64,000 nt of DNA from Lachnospiraceae bacterium UBA7076. GTDB lineage: Bacteria; Bacillota; Clostridia; Lachnospirales; Lachnospiraceae. Below are positions 52,883-61,951 of the stretch, piece after piece. The translations under genes and the position numbers were made by a program. The notes below the pieces were generated by a model, which was not told the origin of the DNA, made no database searches, and was given only the letters and a program-made list of their open reading frames with translations. Where the stretch lies: NCBI GenBank assembly GCA_002493625.1, contig DKZK01000013.1, forward strand, positions 151,398 through 215,397, read 5' to 3'. Position 1 is the first letter of the stretch, and each line of letters begins with the position of its first letter.

Positions 52883-52899
52883 GGGGCTGTCGCAATAAG
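52883..52899. repeat. Dispersed GGGGCTGTCGC repeat, half copy
   Basis: GGGGCTGTCGCAATAAG, identical to the terminator arm near 40820 (reverse strand) and to 63940. Only one arm is present here, in the leader of the surface-protein gene, so it does not form the hairpin. Confidence 0.6.
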
Positions 52900-52931
52900 T
52901 AAAACAGCTTTGGGAAGGAATCAGACGATTG

Positions 52932-55067
52932 ATGAAAAAAAGAAAAGTAATAAATATAAAAAGAGTACTGTGCATGTTGTTTTGCATGACGCTGATGATT
53001 TCAGCGGCAGGCATGACTATGCAGGTAAGGGCAAGCGAAGCTGTCAATTATGATGTATCAGCAGGTGACGTCATTATATCGACGGATGGGGATTATATTA
53101 TTACGGGGCAAACAGAGCTCTATACGATTCGAATTGCAAAGGATGTCAATGCAAATATCACCCTTGACAATGTGTCGGTTATAACCGGAACAGGCGCAGC
53201 GCCGTTAGAAATTGCAGAAAATAGCAGCGGCAATGTGACGATTACGCTGAAGGGGGAAAATAAGCTGACAAGCAATGCTGTCAGTTATGCCGCATTACAA
53301 AAAAATGGTGACGGCGACGGTGTTGGAACACTTACGATTTCGGGCAGCGGTTCCCTCATTGCCATAGGCGGAGGCGAGGCAGCAGGGATCGGCGGAGGCA
53401 GCGGCAGCTCTGCAAGCAATATGATGATTACCGAAGGCACAGTGACAGCCGCCGGAGGGTATTGGGCGGCAGGAATTGGCGGAGGTCGCGGAGGCTCCGG
53501 AAGCTATATTACGATTGGCGGAGGCATAGTGACAGCCACCGGCGGAAGCTTAGGCGCAGGAATTGGCGGCGGCAGTGTAGGCGTCGGAAGCAATATTACA
53601 ATTAATGGCGGCGTGGTTACAGCAGAGGGCGGAACAGAGGGCGCAGGAATTGGCGGCGGAAATGAGGCAGCAGGCAATAATATCAGCATTAATGGCGGTC
53701 TTGTTTTCCAGAATAAAGCCGGTCACATTTATGGGGATTCTCTGGAGCTTACAAGCAATTTTACCCTTTTAGCAGACTGTACACTGGAGATAAAAGATAA
53801 TCAGACCTTTACAGTTGCGTCGGGAGTAACGCTGACTGTTGCGGGTAATATTGTCAACAACGGTATAATTATTCAACAAGGAGAGATTGCAATTGACGGT
53901 ACGGGAAGTATCAGCGGAAATATTCCGCAAAAGAAAGCCACAGGCATTTCACTTGATAAAAGCGATATGTCTCTTTCGGTGGATGGCACAGGGACGCTGA
54001 CAGCAGTCACAAGCCCGCAGGAAACATATGAGAACGTGAAATGGAGCTGTGATAACGAAGAAGTAATCATATTGAATATAAATGGGACGAATGCCACATT
54101 AACAGCAAACAAGGCGGGTACTGCAACCATTACGGCTACAGTGGGGGAGTTTCGTGTTACCTGCCAGGTTGTTGTGAAGAAATTGACGGGTACTGCAACG
54201 GTCAGTGTGGAGGATATTTACTATGGAAGCAGTCCGGTTATAGAGGCGGAATCCTCAAATGGGACAGAAAATGCGGTTGTCGAATACAAAAATCTGGATG
54301 GAGACGGTGCAGCATATACGGCTGATGTGCCAAAAGCGCCGGGAAGCTACAGAGTGAGAGCCGTATTTCCTGAGACGGATATATATACAAAAGCGGAAGC
54401 AACGGCAGATTTTAAGATTACATATCTTCCGCTGCCGAAGGAGCCATATAAAATATTGGGAAGTAAGGGCGAAAATGGATTTTATATTTCTTCCGTAAAA
54501 ATTACACCGGCAGAGGGATATTGGATATCAGATATACCTGACGGACCTTATGGAACTGTTGTTACATTCTGGACATCAAAAGAAAAAGCAAATGTGTACC
54601 TGATAAATGGTAACAATGAAAAAACCGATGGGATTTCCGTGGGGAGCTTTAAGATTGATACAAATTCTCCGTTTATTGGTGTGAAGGATAAATCCGTCAT
54701 CTACGGCGACATGGTTGAAATTGTTGTCAGCGATGATAATTTAAGCCTTGTTGTGGTAAATGGAAGTGAGGTGAAATTCACCGGCACTTCGGCAAAGCTT
54801 GTTCTTGAGGCTGGAAACAGTAAAAAGGAATATCGGATTACTGCCATGGATTTAGCAGGAAACAAAAGGACTGTAAGCATTACCGTTGCGGCTTCCTGGA
54901 TGAAATCCGGAGTGGTGCCGGGGGGAACAGTAGTCCGGCTTATGGCAAATCAGCGGTATACCCTTGGAAGCGGAACATGGAAGGTTAACGGAGATTCCAC
55001 AAGCTATTCAGGGTCAGCCGATTTTTATGTAGGCGGTGAAGGAGAATACGTTTTTACAAAGCAGTAA
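52932..55067 (+). CDS. Secreted multi-domain surface protein with IGGG repeats and Ig-like domains
   Basis: A 711-residue secreted protein with a signal peptide cut near residue 33 (VRASEA). Residues 40-330 form a repetitive beta structure: four units of about 28 residues share AAGIGGGxGxxG, then ITIxGG and VTAxGG, as in right-handed beta-solenoid or carbohydrate-binding surface proteins. A BIG2-type Ig-like domain follows (about 335-425; ISLDKSDMSLSVDG to VTCQVVV), then an MBG-like module (about 426-500) and further Ig-like segments. No LPxTG or C-terminal anchor is seen, so it may be released or held non-covalently. The start at 52932 follows GAAGGA. It opens the long rightward signalling cluster. 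Confidence 0.82.
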   Translation: MKKRKVINIKRVLCMLFCMTLMISAAGMTMQVRASEAVNYDVSAGDVIISTDGDYIITGQTELYTIRIAKDVNANITLDNVSVITGTGAAPLEIAENSSGNVTITLKGENKLTSNAVSYAALQKNGDGDGVGTLTISGSGSLIAIGGGEAAGIGGGSGSSASNMMITEGTVTAAGGYWAAGIGGGRGGSGSYITIGGGIVTATGGSLGAGIGGGSVGVGSNITINGGVVTAEGGTEGAGIGGGNEAAGNNISINGGLVFQNKAGHIYGDSLELTSNFTLLADCTLEIKDNQTFTVASGVTLTVAGNIVNNGIIIQQGEIAIDGTGSISGNIPQKKATGISLDKSDMSLSVDGTGTLTAVTSPQETYENVKWSCDNEEVIILNINGTNATLTANKAGTATITATVGEFRVTCQVVVKKLTGTATVSVEDIYYGSSPVIEAESSNGTENAVVEYKNLDGDGAAYTADVPKAPGSYRVRAVFPETDIYTKAEATADFKITYLPLPKEPYKILGSKGENGFYISSVKITPAEGYWISDIPDGPYGTVVTFWTSKEKANVYLINGNNEKTDGISVGSFKIDTNSPFIGVKDKSVIYGDMVEIVVSDDNLSLVVVNGSEVKFTGTSAKLVLEAGNSKKEYRITAMDLAGNKRTVSITVAASWMKSGVVPGGTVVRLMANQRYTLGSGTWKVNGDSTSYSGSADFYVGGEGEYVFTKQ

Positions 55068-55104
55068 GTATGTTCATTGTAAGTTGGCGTGAGAACAGGA
55101 TGGC

Positions 55105-56055
55105 ATGAGGAAATATATGGAGACGAAAAAAAAGCGGATAATTATTATAGCGGTTGTGGCGACACTGGCGGTTATTGCGGCTGTGGGAGCATTAGTTTTA
55201 TTGCTGGGGCGTGAAAAAAGCTATCGGGTAATAAAAATATTTTCACTGGAGGGAAGCGCAACTGTAACAAGGTCAAATATGGGAAAGATTGAGGCATACA
55301 AAAATATGCTGTTGGAGTCCGGCGATGTTGTTGCTCTGGATACGGGAAGCATGACGCTTAAGTTAGATGAAGACAAGTATGTTTATGTGGAGGAGCAAAC
55401 GGAATTTGAATTGGAGGCTTCCGGAAGCAGTAAAAAAAGCAAAACAAAAATTAAGCTTAACAGAGGTGCCATTACCAATGAAATTCAAAATAAGCTGAAT
55501 GGAGAGTCCTCATATGAGATTAATACGCAGAATTCCACAATGTCTGTGCGTGGCACCATATATCGTGTCGAGGTATATTATGATGAAAATGGAGTATTGT
55601 ACACAAAGGTGTCTGTATTTGACGGCTCCGTTTCAGTGCGGCTTGTTTATCCGGATGGAACGGTTGCCGATGAGGAGACCATAATCGCTAAATCCAAGGA
55701 GGTTATTATTTACAAAAATGATGAAACGACGGATTATCTGACGGGAGTTCGGGATATTGATTACACGGCTTTGCCGGACGACGTCATCACGCTTCTTATT
55801 CAGCTTGGAGTGGATATAGATGAAAAGGCAAGTGGAAGTGATGCAATAAAAGAACCGGAAGAAAGCTCAGAGGAAGCTGGTAACATCTATACCGTGACCT
55901 TCCTGTATGAAAGCAGTGTATTCGGAACTCAGCAGGTGAAAAGCGGAGAGTGCGCAACAGAGCCCATACTGATGCCGGAATCGTCAGGAAGCTGGGATTT
56001 TGACTTCAAAACGCCAATCACCAAAGATACGGAAATTAAATGGAAGCAGCCATAA
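55105..56055 (+). CDS. FecR-domain membrane protein with InlB/Flg_new-like repeat
   Basis: A 316-residue protein with a single N-terminal membrane helix (about residues 11-33) and an outer FecR-like domain (about 45-190; GSATVTRSNMGKIEAYKNMLLESGDVV, split here into its two conserved parts, and NSTMSVRGTIYRVEV). The C-terminal stretch (TVTFLYESSVFGTQQVKSG, then FDFKTPITKDTEIKW) resembles the Listeria-Bacteroides surface repeat. FecR in Gram-negatives senses TonB receptors through an ECF sigma factor; neither is present, so here it probably senses envelope or wall ligands. Start codon choice between 55105 and 55117 is open. It is followed after 11 bases by the phosphatase gene. Confidence 0.82.
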   Translation: MRKYMETKKKRIIIIAVVATLAVIAAVGALVLLLGREKSYRVIKIFSLEGSATVTRSNMGKIEAYKNMLLESGDVVALDTGSMTLKLDEDKYVYVEEQTEFELEASGSSKKSKTKIKLNRGAITNEIQNKLNGESSYEINTQNSTMSVRGTIYRVEVYYDENGVLYTKVSVFDGSVSVRLVYPDGTVADEETIIAKSKEVIIYKNDETTDYLTGVRDIDYTALPDDVITLLIQLGVDIDEKASGSDAIKEPEESSEEAGNIYTVTFLYESSVFGTQQVKSGECATEPILMPESSGSWDFDFKTPITKDTEIKWKQP

Positions 56056-56066
56056 GGAGGGCGCGG

Positions 56067-57245
56067 ATGAACGCGGAATTATTAAGGCAGATGCCGACAA
56101 TTCAGGAATTTTTTAAGCTTGGAGCGGAGGGAGAGCTTCCGGAGGGTACAAGGCTGCTGCTAGAGGCAATGACGGAAATACATATTTCAAAAGGACAGGA
56201 TATTGTCACATACGGCGCAGACTGTGACGACGGAATGTACATTATTTTAGAGGGCAGCACAGAGGTTTTAAGCCGGCAGGGGAACAGGATTAACACCTTG
56301 GGAGTGGGAGATTTTATTGGAGAGCTGGGGCTGATTAATGATGATACCAGAGGCGCTACGGTGCGCGCAATATCTGATGTCAGATGCGCTAATATTTCAA
56401 AGTCCCTGTTTGAGGAAATTGCGGCGGCAAACAGGAAGATATACGGAACCTTTATGAACATGCTCTACACAAAAACCACAAAGCTTGTGACAGAGCAGGA
56501 GCGGATTAAGTCGGAGCTCTCGGTGGCTACCCGGATACAGTTGGATTGTCTTGAAAATGATTTTACAGAGTTTAACAGGCTCCAAAATATTACTTTGACG
56601 GCGCATATGCGGCCTGCAAAGGAGGTTGGAGGCGATTTTTACGATGTTTTTCTCATTGATGAGACACATCTTTGTTTTCTGATTGCAGATGTTTCAGGAA
56701 AGGGAGTTCCCGCAGCATTGTTTATGAGCATGGCAAAAATTCATATCAGAAATTATGCCTCCCTCGGACTGCCCATTGCAGAGGTGGCTTCCAGGGCAAA
56801 TCGGCAGCTTTGCTATAAAAACCGGGAGGGGATGTTTGTTACGGCATTCCTCTGTGTGCTGGACTTAGTGACAAATGAGGTCCGTTTTGTAAATGCCGGA
56901 CACAATCGTCCGTTTCTGAAGCAGGGGGACGGCAGCTTTCATATGCTGGAGGCTAAGGCAAATCTCGTACTTGGCATGATGGAGGACATACCTTATAAGG
57001 AGCAAAGCTTTTATCTGAATCCGGGGGACAGTGTTTATTTGTACACGGATGGCGTGACGGAGGCTTTAAATCCAAAGCAGCAATTTCTGGGAGATGCCGG
57101 ATTGGAGCATATGCTGAATGTGCATAAAGCGGAGGCTGCGGACGCAGAGGGATTTGTCAATGCGATATATGATGAAGTAGATGCCTTTGCAGCAGGGGAA
57201 CAGCAGGCAGATGATATTACAATGGTCTATGTAAGCAGAACATAG
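56067..57245 (+). CDS. Cyclic-nucleotide-binding PP2C (SpoIIE/RsbU-like) phosphatase
   Basis: A 392-residue cytoplasmic protein. Residues about 15-130 are a cNMP-binding beta-roll (GADCDDGMYIILEGSTEVL, GVGDFIGELGLINDDTRGATVRA; the phosphate-binding position reads GELGLIND-TRGATV, near the cAMP pocket consensus). A helical linker (about 130-175) leads to a PP2C/SpoIIE domain (about 176-392) with metal-binding Asp in EVGGDFYDVF and IADVSGKGVPAALFM, and LYTDGVTEA and QADDITMV. It should dephosphorylate a STAS protein, presumably the one at 60324, when cyclic nucleotide binds. AAGGAGG fixes the start at 56067. Confidence 0.9.
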   Translation: MNAELLRQMPTIQEFFKLGAEGELPEGTRLLLEAMTEIHISKGQDIVTYGADCDDGMYIILEGSTEVLSRQGNRINTLGVGDFIGELGLINDDTRGATVRAISDVRCANISKSLFEEIAAANRKIYGTFMNMLYTKTTKLVTEQERIKSELSVATRIQLDCLENDFTEFNRLQNITLTAHMRPAKEVGGDFYDVFLIDETHLCFLIADVSGKGVPAALFMSMAKIHIRNYASLGLPIAEVASRANRQLCYKNREGMFVTAFLCVLDLVTNEVRFVNAGHNRPFLKQGDGSFHMLEAKANLVLGMMEDIPYKEQSFYLNPGDSVYLYTDGVTEALNPKQQFLGDAGLEHMLNVHKAEAADAEGFVNAIYDEVDAFAAGEQQADDITMVYVSRT

Positions 57246-57257
57246 TGGAGGGTTTTC

Positions 57258-59057
57258 ATGAAGAAAGGCATTATAAAAGATTTTATTGAGTCGGCAGTCG
57301 TTTTTCTGATTGTTCTGCTGCTGTCTGTCACAAATCTGCTTTCTCCTCTGGATTATATTCTGAGAGATGGGTTATATCAGATTCCGAGGGGTGTTGACAG
57401 CCGGATTAAAATTATTGCCATTGACGAAGCCACCCTGGAGGAGCTTGGACCCATTCAGACATGGTCCAGAAGCTATTATGCAGATTTAATTGGGATATTG
57501 AATGGAAGTGAGGCGTCCCGCCCAAGTGTCATTGCGTTTGATATTATTTTTTCCGGATATGTGGACGGGGAAGGGGATATGGCGTTTGCAAGGGCAGCCG
57601 CTGACAGCGGTAATGTGGTGACGGCAAGCCAGTTTATATATAGCGAGAAAAGTGAAATTGGTGAGGATAATCTGCGATATTATCCCATAGAAGCGGTTGT
57701 ATATCCATATAAAGAGCTTTACGATGCAACCGTACACGGATATACCAATGTGGCGCAGGATTCAGACGGAGTCGTTCGCCGGGTTTCCATACAGGAGACT
57801 TATGACAAAGCGGAGCAGCTTTCTTTTTCACATGCAATATATGCGCTTTATTGTGAGCAGCAGGGAATTGCAGCCAATGAAATTAAAACCGACAAATATG
57901 GAAAAACGCTGATTAATTATTCGGGAAAGCCAAATGATTATGAATATATTTCCATGATAGATGTTCTGAATGGAAGAATTGACAGCCGGACATTTCAGGG
58001 CAGTATTGTTCTGATAGGCGCTTATGCTCCCGGTATGCAGGATAATTTTAATGTTCCGAATGGCAGCAGCAGACAGATGTTTGGCGTGGAAATTCATGCA
58101 AATATTTTGCAGGCATTTATGCAGAACCGATTTTCCGTCAACGGAAATCCGTATGTGTTCGGGGTACTCTGGGGCGTCCTTGCCGGAGTTTTCCATTTTA
58201 TTTTTAAGAGAAATAAAAGAGTATGGCTGTCTGCGATATTGCTCATTCTTGCCATTGGCGGGGAACTGGCGGCAGGGGTGCTTTTAAACAATAACGGTAT
58301 TGCCGTCAGCCTCATATATCTGCCGTCAGCCCTGATTATATCCTACATATATTGTCTGGCAAGGGGGTATATTGCGGAACGGCTGAAGCGGAAAAAGGTA
58401 CTGACTGCCTTTAAGAAATATGTGGCGCCGGAGATTGTGGAGGAAATCGCCAAAAAGGGTGACTTTAAGATAAAGCTTGGAGGGGAAAACAGGGATATTG
58501 CAGTGCTGTTTGTGGATATAAGGGGCTTTACAACCATGTCAGAGGCATTGGAGCCGGAGCAGGTTGTGGAAATATTAAACCTATATCTCAATCTGACCTC
58601 AACCGCAATATTTAAAAATAAAGGAACCTTGGATAAATTTGTAGGTGATGCCACTATGGCGGTATTTAATTCGCCTTTCGATCTGGACGATTATGTATTT
58701 CGCGCGGTCTGTGCCGGAATGGATATTGTGGCAGGTGGCGAAGCGCTGGAGCATGAGCTTATGGAGAAATTTGGCAGGAGCGTAGGGTTTGGCGTAGGCG
58801 TCAACTGTGGTCCGGCAGTCGTTGGAAATGTAGGCTGTGAATTTCGCATGGATTTTACTGCAATTGGAGATACGGTAAATACGGCGGCAAGACTGGAGGC
58901 AAATGCAAAAAAGGGGCAGGTGCTTATCAGTGACACCGTATATGACAGGATAAAGGATAGAATAGAGGCGGAGGAAGTGGGAGAAATACCGCTGAAGGGT
59001 AAATCCAAGGGCGTATTTGTATATTCCGTAACTAGGGTGAACAGGGGGCAGACATGA
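57258..59057 (+). CDS. CHASE2-domain adenylyl cyclase
   Basis: A 599-residue class III cyclase. A first membrane helix (about residues 12-32) precedes an extracytoplasmic CHASE2 sensor domain (about 35-275; IKIIAIDEATLEELG, then GSIVLIGAYAPGMQDNF), three membrane helices (about 295-372) and a cytoplasmic cyclase domain (about 410-595). Metal ligands Asp420 (FVDIRGFTT) and Asp464 (FVGDATMAVF) are present. Lys460 and the Asp in AIGDTVNTAARLE are those expected for ATP rather than GTP, so the product is probably cAMP. It overlaps the next gene by four bases and follows the cNMP-binding phosphatase by 12, which suggests direct functional coupling. Confidence 0.92.
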   Translation: MKKGIIKDFIESAVVFLIVLLLSVTNLLSPLDYILRDGLYQIPRGVDSRIKIIAIDEATLEELGPIQTWSRSYYADLIGILNGSEASRPSVIAFDIIFSGYVDGEGDMAFARAAADSGNVVTASQFIYSEKSEIGEDNLRYYPIEAVVYPYKELYDATVHGYTNVAQDSDGVVRRVSIQETYDKAEQLSFSHAIYALYCEQQGIAANEIKTDKYGKTLINYSGKPNDYEYISMIDVLNGRIDSRTFQGSIVLIGAYAPGMQDNFNVPNGSSRQMFGVEIHANILQAFMQNRFSVNGNPYVFGVLWGVLAGVFHFIFKRNKRVWLSAILLILAIGGELAAGVLLNNNGIAVSLIYLPSALIISYIYCLARGYIAERLKRKKVLTAFKKYVAPEIVEEIAKKGDFKIKLGGENRDIAVLFVDIRGFTTMSEALEPEQVVEILNLYLNLTSTAIFKNKGTLDKFVGDATMAVFNSPFDLDDYVFRAVCAGMDIVAGGEALEHELMEKFGRSVGFGVGVNCGPAVVGNVGCEFRMDFTAIGDTVNTAARLEANAKKGQVLISDTVYDRIKDRIEAEEVGEIPLKGKSKGVFVYSVTRVNRGQT

Positions 59058-59833
59058 AGATTGAACATTTACTAATAATTCCGGATAAAGAAAATATTGA
59101 GGACAGTCTGAAGCTGGCAGATGCATATGGCTGCGGCTTTGAGTACAATGATTTTTTTCTGCCGGACAATTTGGACCGGCAGGAATGGGTGCAGGACAGA
59201 ATATCATTTTATCAAAATCTGAAAAATAAGCCCGGGTATTGTACATTGCATGGAGCTTTTTTTGACGTGACAGTGTTTTCCGATGATTTTAAAATCCGTC
59301 AGGTATCGGATTACCGGGTGGAGCAAAGTCTTAAAATTGCCGGTGAGCTTGGAGCTGCCGGGGTGATTTTTCACACGAATTATATTCCGAATTTTCATCA
59401 GAAATCCTATCGGAATGGATGGGTGGAAAAAAATGCGGAATACTGGGCGGGGAAGGCGGCTGCTTATCCTCACCTGAATATTTACATGGAAAATATGTTT
59501 GATACGGATTTTCGGCTGCTGGCAGAGCTTGGAGAACAATTACAGAGCGTATCTAATTTTGGAATATGCTTCGATTATGCCCATGCACACGCCTTTGGAG
59601 AGGTGTGGCAGATAGAGGAATGGGTAAGGGCGCTGGCTCCTTTCGTACGGCATATTCATATCAATGACAATGATTTTATGTCAGATTCCCACCTTGCGCT
59701 TGGGGACGGAAAAATTGATTGGAACAAATTTAAGAAGTATTATGAGGAGTATTTTTCGAAGGCGTCTGTTTTGATAGAGGTTACAGGAAGCGAAAAAATA
59801 AAAAGCTCTCTGGAGTATTTGAAGCGTCTGTAA
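59054..59833 (+). CDS. Xylose-isomerase-like TIM-barrel enzyme
   Basis: A 259-residue protein with the sugar phosphate isomerase/epimerase (AP endonuclease 2-like) barrel: CTLHGAFFD near residue 60, GVIFHTNYIP near 105, IYMENMFD near 145, FGICFDYAHAHAFGE near 180 and HIHINDND near 205. The conserved His, Glu and Asp at strand ends fit a divalent-metal site. Its substrate cannot be told. It is embedded in a signalling operon: it overlaps the cyclase stop (ATGA) and its own stop touches the next gene. A metabolic or signal-turnover role within the pathway is possible but not shown. Confidence 0.8.
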   Translation: MKIEHLLIIPDKENIEDSLKLADAYGCGFEYNDFFLPDNLDRQEWVQDRISFYQNLKNKPGYCTLHGAFFDVTVFSDDFKIRQVSDYRVEQSLKIAGELGAAGVIFHTNYIPNFHQKSYRNGWVEKNAEYWAGKAAAYPHLNIYMENMFDTDFRLLAELGEQLQSVSNFGICFDYAHAHAFGEVWQIEEWVRALAPFVRHIHINDNDFMSDSHLALGDGKIDWNKFKKYYEEYFSKASVLIEVTGSEKIKSSLEYLKRL

Positions 59834-60286
59834 ATGAAAGGTTTGGTGCAGATTATGGAAGAAACAGAAAAAGAATTGGCGGTTGATGCCACATTGGACA
59901 ATTTAGTAGCAGTGCTGGGCTTTGTGGAATCGGAGGCGGAAAAGGCGGGCTGCCCTAAAAAGGAGACGAAGCAGCTTGCTGTTGCCATCGAGGAGCTTTA
60001 TGTAAATGTGGCAAGCTACGCGTATATGCCTGCTACAGGTATCTGCATTGTCAAGCTTCAGACCGGCGTGGAAAGTGACACAGGCGGCTGGATTCGGATT
60101 TTGCTGAAGGATCATGGGAAAAAATTTAATCCACTGCTTCAGGAACCGCCGGACATTTCTTTGTCAGCCGACGACCGTCCAGTTGGGGGACTGGGTATTC
60201 TGATGGTGAAGGAGCTTGTGGACCGGCTGGAGTATATGTACGAAAACGGTGAAAATATCCTGTCAGTAGAAAAACATTGGCAGTAG
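59834..60286 (+). CDS. RsbW-like serine kinase / anti-sigma-type ATPase
   Basis: A 150-residue HATPase_c protein of the RsbW/SpoIIAB group: N box AVAIEELYVNVASYAY (about residues 50-65), LLKDHGKKFNPL and PVGGLGILMVKELVDRLEY. It has no HisKA domain. Family members phosphorylate a Ser on a STAS partner and bind a client, usually a sigma factor. The STAS gene follows 37 bases later and a phosphatase lies upstream, giving a complete partner-switch set, but no sigma factor is present. The start may be at 59834 or at 59855 (GGTG before it). Confidence 0.85.
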   Translation: MKGLVQIMEETEKELAVDATLDNLVAVLGFVESEAEKAGCPKKETKQLAVAIEELYVNVASYAYMPATGICIVKLQTGVESDTGGWIRILLKDHGKKFNPLLQEPPDISLSADDRPVGGLGILMVKELVDRLEYMYENGENILSVEKHWQ

Positions 60287-60323
60287 ACATAAATTAATAA
60301 AATTATATATGGAGGATATATTT

Positions 60324-60626
60324 ATGGAAATGACAGTAAACAAAAATGGAGCAGAATTGACAATGAAGCTTTCGGGGCGGTTAGATACCCTTGCCGCGCC
60401 GTCCATGACAGAAAAGCTGGACGAACTGCTGGCAGATGGCGTTTCGAAATTTGTGCTGGATATGGGGGATTGTGATTATGTGGCAAGCTCCGGTCTTCGA
60501 GCCATCATAAGCGCGCAAAAGAAAATGAATTCTCTGCAGGGCACCATGATTGTTAAAAATGTAATCGGAGATGTGATGGAAGTATTTGATATGACAGGTT
60601 TTTCTGACATATTAACATTTGAGTAG
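60324..60626 (+). CDS. STAS-domain anti-anti-sigma-type protein
   Basis: A 100-residue single STAS domain (LKLSGRLDTLAA-like N-terminal half, then FVLDMGDCDYVASSGLRAII). The phosphorylation site is Ser55 or Ser56 in VASSGLR. It should be phosphorylated by the RsbW-like kinase and dephosphorylated by the cNMP-binding PP2C protein encoded in the same run. GGAGG fixes the ATG at 60324. The GGDEF gene follows by ten bases, so its product is a candidate client of the switch. Confidence 0.9.
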   Translation: MEMTVNKNGAELTMKLSGRLDTLAAPSMTEKLDELLADGVSKFVLDMGDCDYVASSGLRAIISAQKKMNSLQGTMIVKNVIGDVMEVFDMTGFSDILTFE

Positions 60627-60636
60627 GAGGTTATAC

Positions 60637-61935
60637 ATGGAATTTAAAAATGAAATAGCAGATTTTATTTCCGATGGGCTTGGCGGCATTACCATCATGG
60701 AGCGGCAGTCAAAAAAAATAGTCTATGCAGATAAGCTTTTCCAAGAAAAGTATGGCGATAATGTAATCGGAATGTTTGGCGATGATGTATACCTGTGGCT
60801 TGGGGACTGCCCCGATATTCCGGAGGATGGATGTGGTATTGAGTGGGAATGGATTGATACGGATAACAGGAAATACTACAAAATTAATTCCACTCTGTTT
60901 ACGAGGGAAGATAAAAAATATGAGCTTCATTATCTGACAGATATTACGGAATATATGGGCTTGAATAGAGACATCACAAAGTACATGTCATTTTTCAAAC
61001 GATTGTCCGGCTTCCAGACAGCAGTGCTTGAAAAGCTTTCCAGTACCTATTATGAGCTGCTGCCTATGCTTGCAGATTATTTTATGACGAATATGGTTTA
61101 TTTCGTCATGCAGAGAGAGGAAGCCGTTGACATTATCTCCTACAGTAAAATGGGCAATACATACAGCAACGACAGAATTTCCATGAATACAGATATAAGC
61201 GGAATATTTGCAATGAAGCAGGATACAGATATAGAATTTACGGATTTGGCAGGTGAGCTTAAGGAGGTATTTGCCTTAAGCGGAAGCAAGGAGGGCAGTA
61301 AGTTCCGCATGCTCTGCGGCGGCGAGGTTTCAGGACAGAAGTATGGGGTATATTTGTCCGTCTGGCCGAATATGGATTATGCGTCCATGAAAGAGCAGGT
61401 TCTGCTCAGTGTAATCCGGCTGTATCTGGAAAATGGACTTATGCGTGAAAAGCTGATTTATGCTAGCGAACACGACCATTTGACCGGCTTGTATAACAAG
61501 GGCAAATATCTTGCCATGCTGGAGTCAGAGTACCCGAATCTGAACTCCATCGCTATTTTAAACTTTGATGTAAACGACTTAAAAACGATGAATGATACCT
61601 ATGGACATGAGGCAGGAGATAAGCTGATTATAAAGGCGGCAAACAGTATCCGCAAGGTGCTGACCAACAAAATTCATGGTTACCGTATGGGTGGGGATGA
61701 ATTTCTCATGGTTGCCTGTGACGTGTCGTATGAGGAGGCTGACCGTTTAAAGGAGCGGTGGGAGCAGGAGCTGGAAAGGTTAAATTCCCTTGCCGACGGG
61801 GTCAACTGTGTGATGGCTGTAGGCTTGGCGCATGGAAGTAAGGAGTACCGACTGTCAGAGCTGTTGGAGCAGGCAGATAAGCTGATGTATGAGGATAAAA
61901 AGAGAAAGAAAAAGCCGGGAGCAGTTATAAGGTAA
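60637..61935 (+). CDS. GGDEF-domain diguanylate cyclase
   Basis: A 432-residue cytoplasmic protein. Residues about 5-110 look like a PAS domain (GGITIMERQSKKIVYADKLFQ, split; then YELHYLTDITEYM). A middle region (about 125-270) is helical and GAF-like. The GGDEF domain covers about 275-432, with HDHLTGLYNKGKYL and intact GGDEF at 352-356. No RxxD inhibitory site is seen before the GGDEF motif, so feedback inhibition by c-di-GMP is not expected. AGGAGG fixes the ATG at 60637. It is placed between the STAS gene and pilT. Confidence 0.9.
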   Translation: MEFKNEIADFISDGLGGITIMERQSKKIVYADKLFQEKYGDNVIGMFGDDVYLWLGDCPDIPEDGCGIEWEWIDTDNRKYYKINSTLFTREDKKYELHYLTDITEYMGLNRDITKYMSFFKRLSGFQTAVLEKLSSTYYELLPMLADYFMTNMVYFVMQREEAVDIISYSKMGNTYSNDRISMNTDISGIFAMKQDTDIEFTDLAGELKEVFALSGSKEGSKFRMLCGGEVSGQKYGVYLSVWPNMDYASMKEQVLLSVIRLYLENGLMREKLIYASEHDHLTGLYNKGKYLAMLESEYPNLNSIAILNFDVNDLKTMNDTYGHEAGDKLIIKAANSIRKVLTNKIHGYRMGGDEFLMVACDVSYEEADRLKERWEQELERLNSLADGVNCVMAVGLAHGSKEYRLSELLEQADKLMYEDKKRKKKPGAVIR

Positions 61936-61951
61936 AAAGGAGGATTATTTT

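Noticed and set aside
55105..56055. FecR protein as part of a TonB/ECF-sigma iron-signalling system
   Set aside because: No ECF sigma factor, TonB receptor or siderophore gene is present, and the organism is Gram-positive in character.
58599..59246. Leftward 215-codon frame opposite the cyclase and TIM-barrel genes
   Set aside because: Composition is typical of antisense frames (rich in Cys, His, Tyr, Ser), with no site or homologous motif, and it crosses a well-supported gene junction.
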